From positions 1,116,001 through 1,180,000 of the forward strand of contig NZ_FOOQ01000001.1 of NCBI RefSeq assembly GCF_900113245.1: a stretch of 64,000 nucleotides of DNA, in the 5' to 3' direction. Each line of letters opens with the position of its first letter. Within the stretch, counting starts at the first letter, position 1. Under the pieces are notes generated by a model. It searched no databases. It saw only the letters and a program-made list of their open reading frames with translations, and was not told the DNA's origin. Both the position numbers and the translations under genes were made by a program. Below are positions 9,026-16,654 of the stretch, piece after piece. This DNA is from Halopelagius inordinatus. Its GTDB lineage: Archaea; Halobacteriota; Halobacteria; Halobacteriales; Haloferacaceae.

Positions 9026-9395
9026 CGGCGAACTCGGTGTCCGAGAGGAGCACGTTCACCACTTTCTGCGGACGTTCCGAGGGCGCGACGCGGCGCGCGT
9101 ACCACCTGAGGGCGTCGGCGAACACCGCCCCGATATCGTCGCCCGCGACCACCGTCTCGTCTTCGGCCACGTCGGTCCGAGCGCCGAGTTCGAGGTAGTA
9201 GCGGTCCGAATCGGACGATTCGTCGTCGGTCGACGCCCTCTCTTCGACCGCCCGTCGCCCGGGTTCGGCCGCCGCCTCGGGACGGCCGCCGTCTCCGTCG
9301 ACTGCGACGACGTACCGGTCGTCTCCCAACTCGCGGACGCTGTCGTCTTCGGTGAAATCCAGTTCGTCGGGCGTGACGTACGTCCGGTCGGTCAT
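9000..9395 (-). CDS. Haloarchaeal DUF7500-like protein (paralogue of 21354-21929)
   Basis: 131-residue acidic cytosolic protein of unknown function. The N-terminus (PDELDFTEDDSVRELGDDRYVVAVDGDG) aligns by eye with PNELDYSDDERVAQIRDGRYVV in the gene at 21354-21929. Both also share a C-terminal segment with a D-x-GAV/GDV-FADAL/VQWYA pattern. This copy is shorter and has a variable acidic centre. It is convergent with the acyl-CoA dehydrogenase (26-nt overlap). I recall the family as DUF7500, a haloarchaeal family; the name is from memory. Confidence 0.7.
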   Translation of the reverse strand: MTDRTYVTPDELDFTEDDSVRELGDDRYVVAVDGDGGRPEAAAEPGRRAVEERASTDDESSDSDRYYLELGARTDVAEDETVVAGDDIGAVFADALRWYARRVAPSERPQKVVNVLLSDTEFAVTDRVRDR

Positions 9396-9563
9396 ACCAG
9401 ACGAGAGACGGCAGTCGGACTTGGTTATGGGTTCGGTGACGGCCCGTTCGGCGGACTAAACCGCCGAGTAATCCGCGTTCGCTCCGTCCGTAGGCGTTTC
9501 CTACCGACGCGAGCGACGGCCGAATCGGCCAGTAGAACTATCATCTTTGATACCAGGAACAAA

Positions 9564-9583
9564 CTGTTTAAGTAACAGGTTAC
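9564..9583 (+). promoter_or_regulatory. TATA-like box and GTAAC/GTTAC arms upstream of histidine kinase
   Basis: TGTTTAAGTAAC contains a TATA-like TTTAAG, and the overlapping GTAACAGGTTAC has 5-bp inverted arms. More GTTACC/GGTAAC copies follow to about 9599. A start here would give a leader of roughly 80 nt to the kinase ATG. Low certainty. Confidence 0.3.
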
Positions 9584-9674
9584 CTTTCGTGTGGGTAACA
9601 CGGACCGACGCGACATCGGGTTCGGGACAGAGAGGTTGAGACGGTGACCGAGATGATATGAGGCACCCAACCAG

Positions 9675-11846
9675 ATGGTACTGACGACGCGGCTCGCGGT
9701 ACTTCCACTCTTAGCGGGCACGTTGTGCGGCATCGTTACGGTCGTCGTTCTCGTTCAGTTTCGGCTCTACTCTCGGCGCGTCCGTATCCCGTTCTCGCTT
9801 CTGATGCTCGCCGCGGGTATCTGGGCGACCGGCTACGGGCTTCAACTCGCCTCGGGGTCGCTGGCGGCGAAAGCGGTGTGGAACCAGATCGGCTGGGTCG
9901 GCGCCATCTCCGTCCCCACGTTGTGGTTCGCATTCTCGCTCGCGTACGCCGGTGAGAACCGCGTTTTGACTCGCCGAGGCGTCGCCGCACTCGCGGTCGA
10001 ACCCGCGCTCGTGGCGGTTCTTCTCTTCGCGGGAAGCGGCGGTCCCTTGGTCAGTGACTACACGCTCTTGTCGATTCCGACGGGCGCGGTCCTCGGTTCG
10101 TCGTACGGGCCGTTGTTCGACGCCCACATACTCTACTCGGCGGCTCTCTGTCTCGTCGGCGCGTTCGTGTTCGGTCGGCTCTTGGTCCGCGACGACGGCG
10201 CGTACAGTCACGGAGTGCTCGTCATGCTCCTCGGCGCGAGCGCCCCCTTCCTCTCGTTCAGTGTCCGCCTTCTCGGCCTCTGGCCGCACTGGTTCGAGTG
10301 GACGCCGACGTCGTTCGGCGTCTCCGCCGCCGTGGCTCTCGTCGCCCTCCGAAGCGACGAACTGTTCGACGTGACGCCCGTCGCCCGGAACGCCGTCTTC
10401 TCGCGGATGCGAGACGGTATCGTCGTCCTCGACGACAGGAACCGCGTCGTCGAGGCGAACCCCGCGGCCGGAGCGGTGCTGAGCGTCGAACGGAGCGAGG
10501 CCATCGGGTCGTTCGTCGCGGACGTCTGTTACAACCCGCTCGGGATGCAGGCGCTTCTCGCCGACGAACGGAACGTGCTCGAACTGACCGTCGACACGAC
10601 CGACGGCAGACGGCACTACGAGGCGACGGCGACCAGACTCGGCGGCGACAACGGTCACGAACGCGGGCGGACGCTTCTCTTTCGCGACGTGACCGACTAC
10701 CGACAGACCGAAGAGCAGTTCCGCGCGCTCATCGAGAACTCCCGCGACCTCATCGCTATCGTCGACTGCGACGGGACGCTCGAGTACGTCAGCCCGTCCG
10801 CGTCGCACGTCATCGGCGTCGAGGCCGACGAACTACGCCGCGGAAACGCCTTCGACAGACTCCATCCCGACGACGAGACCGAGGCGCGACGGGTCTTAGA
10901 GGAGGTCATCGACACGGAGGAAGTGATACGGACGCAGTTGCGGACGCGCCACGCGGACGGCACGTGGCGGACTCTCGACATCGTCTGCATGAATCTGATC
11001 GAAGACCCGGCCGTCGGCGGTATCGTCGTCAACGCGCGCGACGTCACAGACCGCACGAACTACCAACAGCGTCTCCGCGTCCTCAATCGCGTGCTCAGAC
11101 ACGACCTGCGCAACGACATGAACGTCATCCTCGGGCACGCCGACCTGCTCTTAGACGAGTCCGGCGAGGAGTCGTCTCGCCGCCACGCCCGGACGATTCG
11201 CCGAAAGGGAGAGTCGCTCGTCGAACTCGGCGAACGCGCCCGCCAGATAGACCAGACGATAGACGTCACGACGCAGGAGCGAACCCCCGTCGAACTGATA
11301 GACCCCATCGAAGCCGAGTTGGACGCTCTCGCCGAGAACCACCCCGGCGTCGTCGTCGACCGCTACCTCCCCGAGGAGGCGTGGGTGATGGCGACGACGG
11401 ACGTGACGATGGCCCTCTCGAACGTCGTCGAGAACGCCGTCGAACACAACGACCGGGCGCTTCCCCGCGTCGGCGTCGCCGTCTCTCGGCCGCGGGCGGA
11501 CGTCGTCGAGGTTCGCGTCGTGGACAACGGCCCGGGCATCCCGGAGTCAGAACTCGACGCCTTAGAATCCGGTCGGGAGACGCAACTTCGGCACGTCAGC
11601 GGACTCGGACTGTGGCTGGTCAAGTGGGTTCTCTCGGGGGCGGACGCGGACATCTCGTTCGAGAACCACGACCCCCGCGGAACCGCCGCAGTGATGCGGT
11701 TCGTCGCCGCGGACCCGCCGCAGAGCGAACCGGACCTGACGAACGCCGCCGGTTCCGTGCGAACCGAGAGCGCCACCACGGAACGCGGGTCGGCGAACGG
11801 GCGACCCGCGCCCGAAGACGCTGTCGCGGCCGAGGACGACGACTGA
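9675..11846 (+). CDS. Sensor histidine kinase with 7TM sensor and two PAS domains
   Basis: 723 residues. Residues 1 to about 230 carry seven hydrophobic segments typical of the histidine-kinase N-terminal 7TM sensor. A PAS-like segment follows near 240-345, then a second PAS/PAC (about 350-460). The dimerisation/phosphorylation helix has RVLRHDLRNDMNVILGH with the phospho-acceptor His at residue 476. The ATPase domain has an N box (NVVENAVEHND), G1 box (VVDNGPGIP) and G2 region GLGLWLVKW. The C-terminal 50 residues are low-complexity. No cognate receiver is adjacent, as is common in haloarchaea. Signal unknown. Confidence 0.9.
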   Translation: MVLTTRLAVLPLLAGTLCGIVTVVVLVQFRLYSRRVRIPFSLLMLAAGIWATGYGLQLASGSLAAKAVWNQIGWVGAISVPTLWFAFSLAYAGENRVLTRRGVAALAVEPALVAVLLFAGSGGPLVSDYTLLSIPTGAVLGSSYGPLFDAHILYSAALCLVGAFVFGRLLVRDDGAYSHGVLVMLLGASAPFLSFSVRLLGLWPHWFEWTPTSFGVSAAVALVALRSDELFDVTPVARNAVFSRMRDGIVVLDDRNRVVEANPAAGAVLSVERSEAIGSFVADVCYNPLGMQALLADERNVLELTVDTTDGRRHYEATATRLGGDNGHERGRTLLFRDVTDYRQTEEQFRALIENSRDLIAIVDCDGTLEYVSPSASHVIGVEADELRRGNAFDRLHPDDETEARRVLEEVIDTEEVIRTQLRTRHADGTWRTLDIVCMNLIEDPAVGGIVVNARDVTDRTNYQQRLRVLNRVLRHDLRNDMNVILGHADLLLDESGEESSRRHARTIRRKGESLVELGERARQIDQTIDVTTQERTPVELIDPIEAELDALAENHPGVVVDRYLPEEAWVMATTDVTMALSNVVENAVEHNDRALPRVGVAVSRPRADVVEVRVVDNGPGIPESELDALESGRETQLRHVSGLGLWLVKWVLSGADADISFENHDPRGTAAVMRFVAADPPQSEPDLTNAAGSVRTESATTERGSANGRPAPEDAVAAEDDD

Positions 11847-11847
11847 G

Positions 11848-12237
11848 TCAGGGGCGCACCAAAACGAGCGGAAGCCGACCGTCGTCGGGAACCGAGTCGG
11901 GGCCGAGCGTCGCCGCCAGTTGGTTCTCGTGGAGCGCTCTGAGAGCGTCGAAGTCCGTCTCCGACAGCGAGAGCGCGTCGCCGTACTCGCCCCAGATGGT
12001 CGCGTCGACGGCGAGATAGTAGGCCTCGGTTCGGCGTTCGAGGAGCGGGTTCTTCGGGAGCGCTCGCCGCCACTCGTAGACGATGTCATCGACGCCGGGG
12101 AGTTCTCGAACCATCTGTTGGTGACTCTGTGCGACGTCTCTGAGGCGCTCCGCATCGACGCTCGTCTGGTCGACGGTCCGTGAAACGACGTCCTCGTCGA
12201 AAGCGACCAACTGGTCTCGCCCGTCGTGCGACATCAT
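11848..12237 (-). CDS. Hypothetical haloarchaeal protein
   Basis: Acidic soluble protein of 129 residues (128 if the second ATG at 12234 is used), with no membrane segment or signal. It contains the segment VDDIVYEWRRALPKNPLLERRTEAYYLAV followed by a helical C-terminal half. I do not recognise a family. The gene stops 1 nt from the histidine-kinase stop (convergent) and is divergent from the sugar isomerase gene. Coding is supported by consistent third-position GC and the tight fit between neighbours. Confidence 0.6.
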   Translation of the reverse strand: MMSHDGRDQLVAFDEDVVSRTVDQTSVDAERLRDVAQSHQQMVRELPGVDDIVYEWRRALPKNPLLERRTEAYYLAVDATIWGEYGDALSLSETDFDALRALHENQLAATLGPDSVPDDGRLPLVLVRP

Positions 12238-12343
12238 AGCACGGCAAATGCGCTCCGGCGGCTTGAACGCAGGGGGTTCCGGACGGCGGGCGCGTCGCCC
12301 GCGTCACAACCACGCCTTTCACGCCCGCGGACGAACGCTCCCC

Positions 12344-13129
12344 ATGGTCGGAGACGCGCGAACGGGGTTCGTCACGCAACTCGGAATGGACCGTCGGGAA
12401 GCCGTCTCGTTCGGGGGCGAGGCGGGCTTCGACTTCGTGGAACTGATGATGGACGGAGAGAGCCACAGAGACCGACTCCGCGGACGGGCCTCGGACCTGC
12501 GGGCGGCGGCCGACGACGCCGGTCTCTCGCTTCTCGTCCATCTCCCGTTCGGCGGCATCGACATCGGTAGCCCGCACGAACACGTCCGAGAGGGTGCGCG
12601 CAGGGAGATGGCCGCCGCCCTCGACGCCGCGGCGGAGTTCGGCGCGGAGAAGGCCGTCCTCCACGCGAGTACGGACGCGTGGGGGCCCGCGTGGGACGAG
12701 GCGACGCTTCACGGGCATCTGTTGGAGTCGGTCCGCGAACTCGACGACCGCGCCCGAGAGCGAGGCGTCGAACTCTGCGTCGAGAACATCCCCCGCGGCG
12801 CGTTCGACACGAACGACTTCCCGACGCTGTTCGATGAGACGGAGGCGTCGATGACGCTCGATACGGGCCACGCGCGCATGGACGGACGCGACGACGGGGG
12901 TATCGCGGCGCTCTGTCGCGACTACGGTCACCGCATCTCGCACGTCCACCTCAACGACACGCGCGTCGCGAGCGACGAACACCTCCCGTTCGGCGCGGGG
13001 ACGATCGGTTTCGAGACGATGTTCGACGCTCTCGGCGACGAGTGGGCGGGGACGCTCTCGCTCGAAGTGTTCACCGACGACTACCGCTACCTGCGGACGA
13101 GCAAGGACCGACTCGACGAGTTACTGTGA
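12344..13129 (+). CDS. Sugar phosphate isomerase/epimerase-like TIM barrel (AP endonuclease 2 family)
   Basis: 261-residue protein with the xylose-isomerase-like TIM-barrel layout. FDFVELMMDG comes after strand 1, HLPFG near residue 67, VLHASTD, then CVENIPRG with the metal-binding Glu, LDTGHARM (Asp/His), ISHVHLNDT (His pair) and a final LSLEVF with the last Glu ligand. These are the usual metal ligands of the superfamily. The start at 12344 is chosen because it begins the first beta strand. A PfkB sugar kinase follows after 72 nt, which suggests carbohydrate metabolism; the exact substrate is not deducible. Confidence 0.82.
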   Translation: MVGDARTGFVTQLGMDRREAVSFGGEAGFDFVELMMDGESHRDRLRGRASDLRAAADDAGLSLLVHLPFGGIDIGSPHEHVREGARREMAAALDAAAEFGAEKAVLHASTDAWGPAWDEATLHGHLLESVRELDDRARERGVELCVENIPRGAFDTNDFPTLFDETEASMTLDTGHARMDGRDDGGIAALCRDYGHRISHVHLNDTRVASDEHLPFGAGTIGFETMFDALGDEWAGTLSLEVFTDDYRYLRTSKDRLDELL

Positions 13130-13201
13130 CCCGGCCGTCCGGTGACCTCCCGACTCGGGGGGTCACGTGGTTTCAACTACTCCGTATCCGTACGGAGTTT
13201 C

Positions 13202-14194
13202 ATGACCGACGAACCCCGGACCGAACCGGACGGCGGGTCCCCGCGCGTCGTCGTCGCGGGCGAGACGCTCATCGACTTCCTCCCGGACCGAGAGGGACCG
13301 CTCTCGGGCGTCGAATCGTTCTCTCGCCGCGCGGGCGGCGCGCCCGCCAACGTCGCCGTCGCCCTCGCGCATCTCGACGAGACGCCGCGCTTTTGGACCC
13401 GAGTCGGCGACGACCCGTTCGGCGACTTCCTCGAAGACACCCTTCGAAAGCGAGGGGTGCCGACGGAGTACGTGGAGAGAGACCCGGTGGCCAAGACGTC
13501 TCTGGCCTTCGTCGCCCACGGCGAAAAAGCCGAACGGGGGTTCTCCTTCTACCGCGACGAAACCGCGGACACGCGGATGGAACCCGGCGGCCTCCCCGAC
13601 TCCGCACTCGAGGGAGTAGAGTGGGTCCACGTCGGCGGCGTCGCACTCGCGGACGAACCGTCGCGCGAGGCGACGTTCGACCTGATGCGCCGCGCGCGCG
13701 AGGCGGGCGCGACGGTGTCGTTCGACCCGAACGCGCGACCGGAACTGTGGGAGGCGTTCGACTACGTCGGGTCGATGCGCGAGGCGTTCGGACTCGCCGA
13801 CGTGGTGAAGGCGACGCCCGAAGACATGGCCGCCTTCGACGTGCGCGGTGACCCCTCCGAACTCGCGCACGCGATTCTCGACGAGGGGCCGCACACGGCG
13901 CTTCTCACACTCGGCGGCGAGGGGTCGGTGGCGGTCACCTCCGACGGGTCGCCGTGGACGGCAGACCTCTCGGTCGTCGCCCACGACGGGTACGAGGTGA
14001 CACCCGTCGATACGACGGGTGCGGGCGACGCCTTCACCGCGGGCGTCATCGCCGCACTCGTCGGGAACGAACCGCTCTCTGAGGTACTCGCCTTTGCGAA
14101 CGCCGTCGCCGCGGTGACGACCACCGGGGCCGGCGCGATGACGACGCTTCCGGACCGCGAGGCGGTCCGCGCGTTCAGAGACGAACGGGCCTGA
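13202..14194 (+). CDS. PfkB-family sugar kinase (fructokinase-like)
   Basis: ATP-dependent ribokinase-fold kinase, 330 residues. The first PfkB region shows RRAGGAPANVAVALAHL near residue 42, and signature 2 is DTTGAGDAFTAGVIAAL with the catalytic Asp. The N-terminal VAGETLIDFLP is typical of fructokinase and KDG kinase relatives. The start at 13202 excludes a 20-residue in-frame extension without family similarity. It is next to a sugar isomerase-like gene and ends one base before the stop of the opposite-strand gene. Confidence 0.88.
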   Translation: MTDEPRTEPDGGSPRVVVAGETLIDFLPDREGPLSGVESFSRRAGGAPANVAVALAHLDETPRFWTRVGDDPFGDFLEDTLRKRGVPTEYVERDPVAKTSLAFVAHGEKAERGFSFYRDETADTRMEPGGLPDSALEGVEWVHVGGVALADEPSREATFDLMRRAREAGATVSFDPNARPELWEAFDYVGSMREAFGLADVVKATPEDMAAFDVRGDPSELAHAILDEGPHTALLTLGGEGSVAVTSDGSPWTADLSVVAHDGYEVTPVDTTGAGDAFTAGVIAALVGNEPLSEVLAFANAVAAVTTTGAGAMTTLPDREAVRAFRDERA

Positions 14195-15265
14195 TTACTC
14201 GGTCAGCCGTTCGGCGATTCGCCGCGCGCCCTCGGCGGGCGCGATGTCGGGCTGGTCGGCGGCGACGCACTCCACGTCGCGGTTGAGTTCTTCGCTCAGT
14301 CGCTCTTCGAACTCCGCTACGATGCCCGGGATACAGGCCATCCCGCCCGTCAGGACGATGGGCTTGCTCAAGGCGAGTTGGTACGGTTTCATGTGGTCGT
14401 TCGCCAGTTGCGAGAGGAAGTTGTTCGCCACCTCGTCGACGGCGTCGTCGAGGTAGTCGTCGAGTGGTTCCATCACCGACCGTTCGATGGTGAACTCGTG
14501 GGACCCGCCGCCGGGTTGCTGGATGACGTCCGTGAACGGTTCGAAGCCGTCGAAGTCGGCGTGCGTCTCCTTGTACTCTCGGGCCGTCGTCAGGTCGATG
14601 TTGACGCGCCCCTGCGTCTCCTCCTCGACTGCGTTTGCGATGCGGCGGTCCACCTCGTTGCCGGTGACGGCCCCCGAGACGAACGGCGACAGTTGCTCGC
14701 CGTGGCGGTACGCCGAGGCTTCGAGGTTGGTCGACCCCATGTTGACCGCGGCGAAGACGCTCTCTATCGCTTCGAGTTCGTCGCCCAGCGCCGGAATCGA
14801 CCCGGTGAGCGACTCGGGGAAACTGCGGACGAGTGCGCCGCCGACGGGGCTGTCCTCTATCACCTCGTTGAGACTCGCCAACCCGGGTTCGTTGTCTATC
14901 GTCGGAATCGCGTATACGATGGCGCTGTCGTCGTCGAGTCCGTGCGCCGAGACGAGTTCCGCGAAGAACTTCTTGGCCAGTTCCGTCCCCTCGCCGCCCT
15001 CGGGGAGTCCCGACCGGAGCATGTACTCCACTCTGTCGGGGTACTCCTGTGCGGCCTGTTCGCCGAAGAGGACCCGTTCCTCGCCGGTCAACGGGTCGTC
15101 GTACGTCGCGAGGCAAGTCAGCGTTCGGACCGTCTCTACCTCCCCCTCCCCGTCGCGGAACTGCAGTACGGTGCGCGTACTCCCCAGTTTCACTCCGACT
15201 GCGGTCGGTCCCGCGGTGCGTTCGTCGTTCGTCGATTCGTCTTCGCTGCGTCCATCCTCCGCCAT
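14195..15265 (-). CDS. Actin/MreB/Hsp70-fold protein with altered phosphate loops
   Basis: 356-residue cytosolic protein with the order of motifs of an actin-fold ATPase. A first loop AVGVKLGSTRTVLQF lies near residue 22, a second loop VNMGSTNLEASAY near 167, and an adenosine-type motif VLTGGMACIPGI near 308. The acidic residues expected in phosphate-1 (Asp in DLGT) and phosphate-2 (Asp in DIGGG) are replaced by Lys and Asn. It may belong to the haloarchaeal actin homologues (salactin is one described example), but it could equally be a ParM/PilM-like or non-hydrolysing relative. The promoter side has an AT-rich stretch (15290-15325). Confidence 0.65.
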   Translation of the reverse strand: MAEDGRSEDESTNDERTAGPTAVGVKLGSTRTVLQFRDGEGEVETVRTLTCLATYDDPLTGEERVLFGEQAAQEYPDRVEYMLRSGLPEGGEGTELAKKFFAELVSAHGLDDDSAIVYAIPTIDNEPGLASLNEVIEDSPVGGALVRSFPESLTGSIPALGDELEAIESVFAAVNMGSTNLEASAYRHGEQLSPFVSGAVTGNEVDRRIANAVEEETQGRVNIDLTTAREYKETHADFDGFEPFTDVIQQPGGGSHEFTIERSVMEPLDDYLDDAVDEVANNFLSQLANDHMKPYQLALSKPIVLTGGMACIPGIVAEFEERLSEELNRDVECVAADQPDIAPAEGARRIAERLTE

Positions 15266-15416
15266 ACTCGGACCGATACGTAACTAGTAGAAAATCCTGT
15301 TGGTAATAGATTTTACATAAATCCGTCAGAGAGTCCGCATCTATAACACCGTCTGAAGCGGCTCTATTGCGCGTTTTCGAGGTGAGGGGCCGCCGAGAAC
15401 GAAGTTCTGCGACCGT

Positions 15417-16481
15417 TTACGTCATCGAGGTGAGGCGAGCGACGTAGAGGAGACTGAGGTGGTGGTCGTCGACGTCGAACTCCGTCGTGTCGGCGACGTT
15501 GCCGGAGAATCCGATGAGGTAGTCGTGCAGTTCCGTCTCGACGTCCTCTGTGATCCAATCGACGGTGAGGTAGTAGCGGAGTGCGTCCATCGTCCGCTTG
15601 AACCCGCCTTTCAGCACGAGGAACTCCAGCCAATCGAAGACGACGCGTTCGGCGGCGTACTCGTTCGGCAGGGTCCGGAGATAGGGTTTTTCGAGCGAGT
15701 CGCCCGCGGCGGCGGTTTCGTGAACCAGTAGCTGTTCGAGTTGGTTCTGTCGGAGAGTCTCTCCCGCCCGGCCGCGGGGGCGTTCGTGGACCTCCTTGTC
15801 GAACCGGAATCGCCCCACGTCCTCCGGGTGGTCGTCGCTCCGCCGGTCGTACCCGGCGTCGCGTCCGGACCTCCCGTCGCCCCCCCGGCCCTCGTCGTAC
15901 GCCGAGTAGCCGAGTTCGTCGTAGTCGTCGTACCCGGAGTCGTCGTGTCGCCGTCCGTCGCGGGCGTCAGCCTCTCGGCGGTTTTCGGACCGGTCTCGGC
16001 CGTTCTTGCTCCGACTTCGGCCGTTCTCGGACCGGACGCGTCCATCGCGTCCGCCGCGCGCACCGTCGCCGAACGGGCGGCCGAGTCCGAGTTCGCTCGC
16101 GAGTCGGTCCGCTCTCACGACTTCGTCTTGGGCCTCGCCGTGGTCGGAGTACCCCTCGCGGGGACGACTGAGTCTCTCGGACCGTCCGTCTCGGCGACGG
16201 GCCTCGTCGCGGTTCCGGCGTCGGTCGTCGTCCCCCCCGGGGCCGTCTCGACGGCCGTTGCCCTGCCGGTGTCGGTCCCGGCCGTCGCGGGTCCGGCGGG
16301 CGTCGTTCCGACCGCTTCGGTTCGGCGGGCCTTCGCGGCGCGGGCGACGCCCGCCGCTCTCGCGTTCGGCCTCTTCGGACGTCTCGTCGGACTCGGACGG
16401 TCGTCCGCGTCGGTCTGCCCGTCGTTCGTCGGCGATACGGCGGAGTTCTCGGAGGTCGTAGTTTTCGGGATCTATCTTCAT
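15417..16481 (-). CDS. FlaD/FlaE-domain archaellum protein with Arg-rich disordered region
   Basis: 354 residues from ATG 16481, preceded by GAGGTGAGG; a GTG 18 nt further upstream is also in frame. MKIDPENYDLRELR is the usual start of FlaD-type proteins. About residues 15-225 are low-complexity and rich in Arg, Asp, Gly and Ser (DRRRNRDEARRRDGR, RSENGRSRSKNGRDRSENRR), followed by Tyr/Asp/Gly repeats. The C-terminal ~90 residues (KPYLRTLPNEYAAERVVFDW, then ALRYYLTVDWI) are a clear FlaD/E domain, which in archaella forms the cytosolic switch ring contacted by CheF. It lies downstream of the transducer gene, away from the arlCE operon, so it is a second FlaD/E-type protein. The Arg-rich insert is unusual in an acidic haloarchaeal proteome. 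Confidence 0.8.
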   Translation of the reverse strand: MKIDPENYDLRELRRIADERRADRRGRPSESDETSEEAERESGGRRPRREGPPNRSGRNDARRTRDGRDRHRQGNGRRDGPGGDDDRRRNRDEARRRDGRSERLSRPREGYSDHGEAQDEVVRADRLASELGLGRPFGDGARGGRDGRVRSENGRSRSKNGRDRSENRREADARDGRRHDDSGYDDYDELGYSAYDEGRGGDGRSGRDAGYDRRSDDHPEDVGRFRFDKEVHERPRGRAGETLRQNQLEQLLVHETAAAGDSLEKPYLRTLPNEYAAERVVFDWLEFLVLKGGFKRTMDALRYYLTVDWITEDVETELHDYLIGFSGNVADTTEFDVDDHHLSLLYVARLTSMT

Positions 16482-16654
16482 CGGCCTCACCTCGCTCACG
16501 ACGGTTCGGCGGTCGAACGCGTCGCGGCCCGGGCGCCGCCCGTCGAGTCGGGAGACGCCGTCGTGTTGTGAGTTCCAACCCGCGGGACCGGGATAAACCT
16601 GCCCCCGTGAATATCAGAAAAGATAACGAGTCTGCGGACCGAGTCGGAGGCCAG

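Noticed and set aside
9425-9733. Minus-strand 102-residue frame upstream of the histidine kinase
   Set aside because: It overlaps the kinase start and its promoter in antisense, has no recognisable domain and lacks the acidic bias of real proteins here.
10298-12019. 573-residue Arg-rich plus-strand frame inside the histidine kinase
   Set aside because: Shadow frame caused by high GC; the overlapping frame has all kinase motifs.
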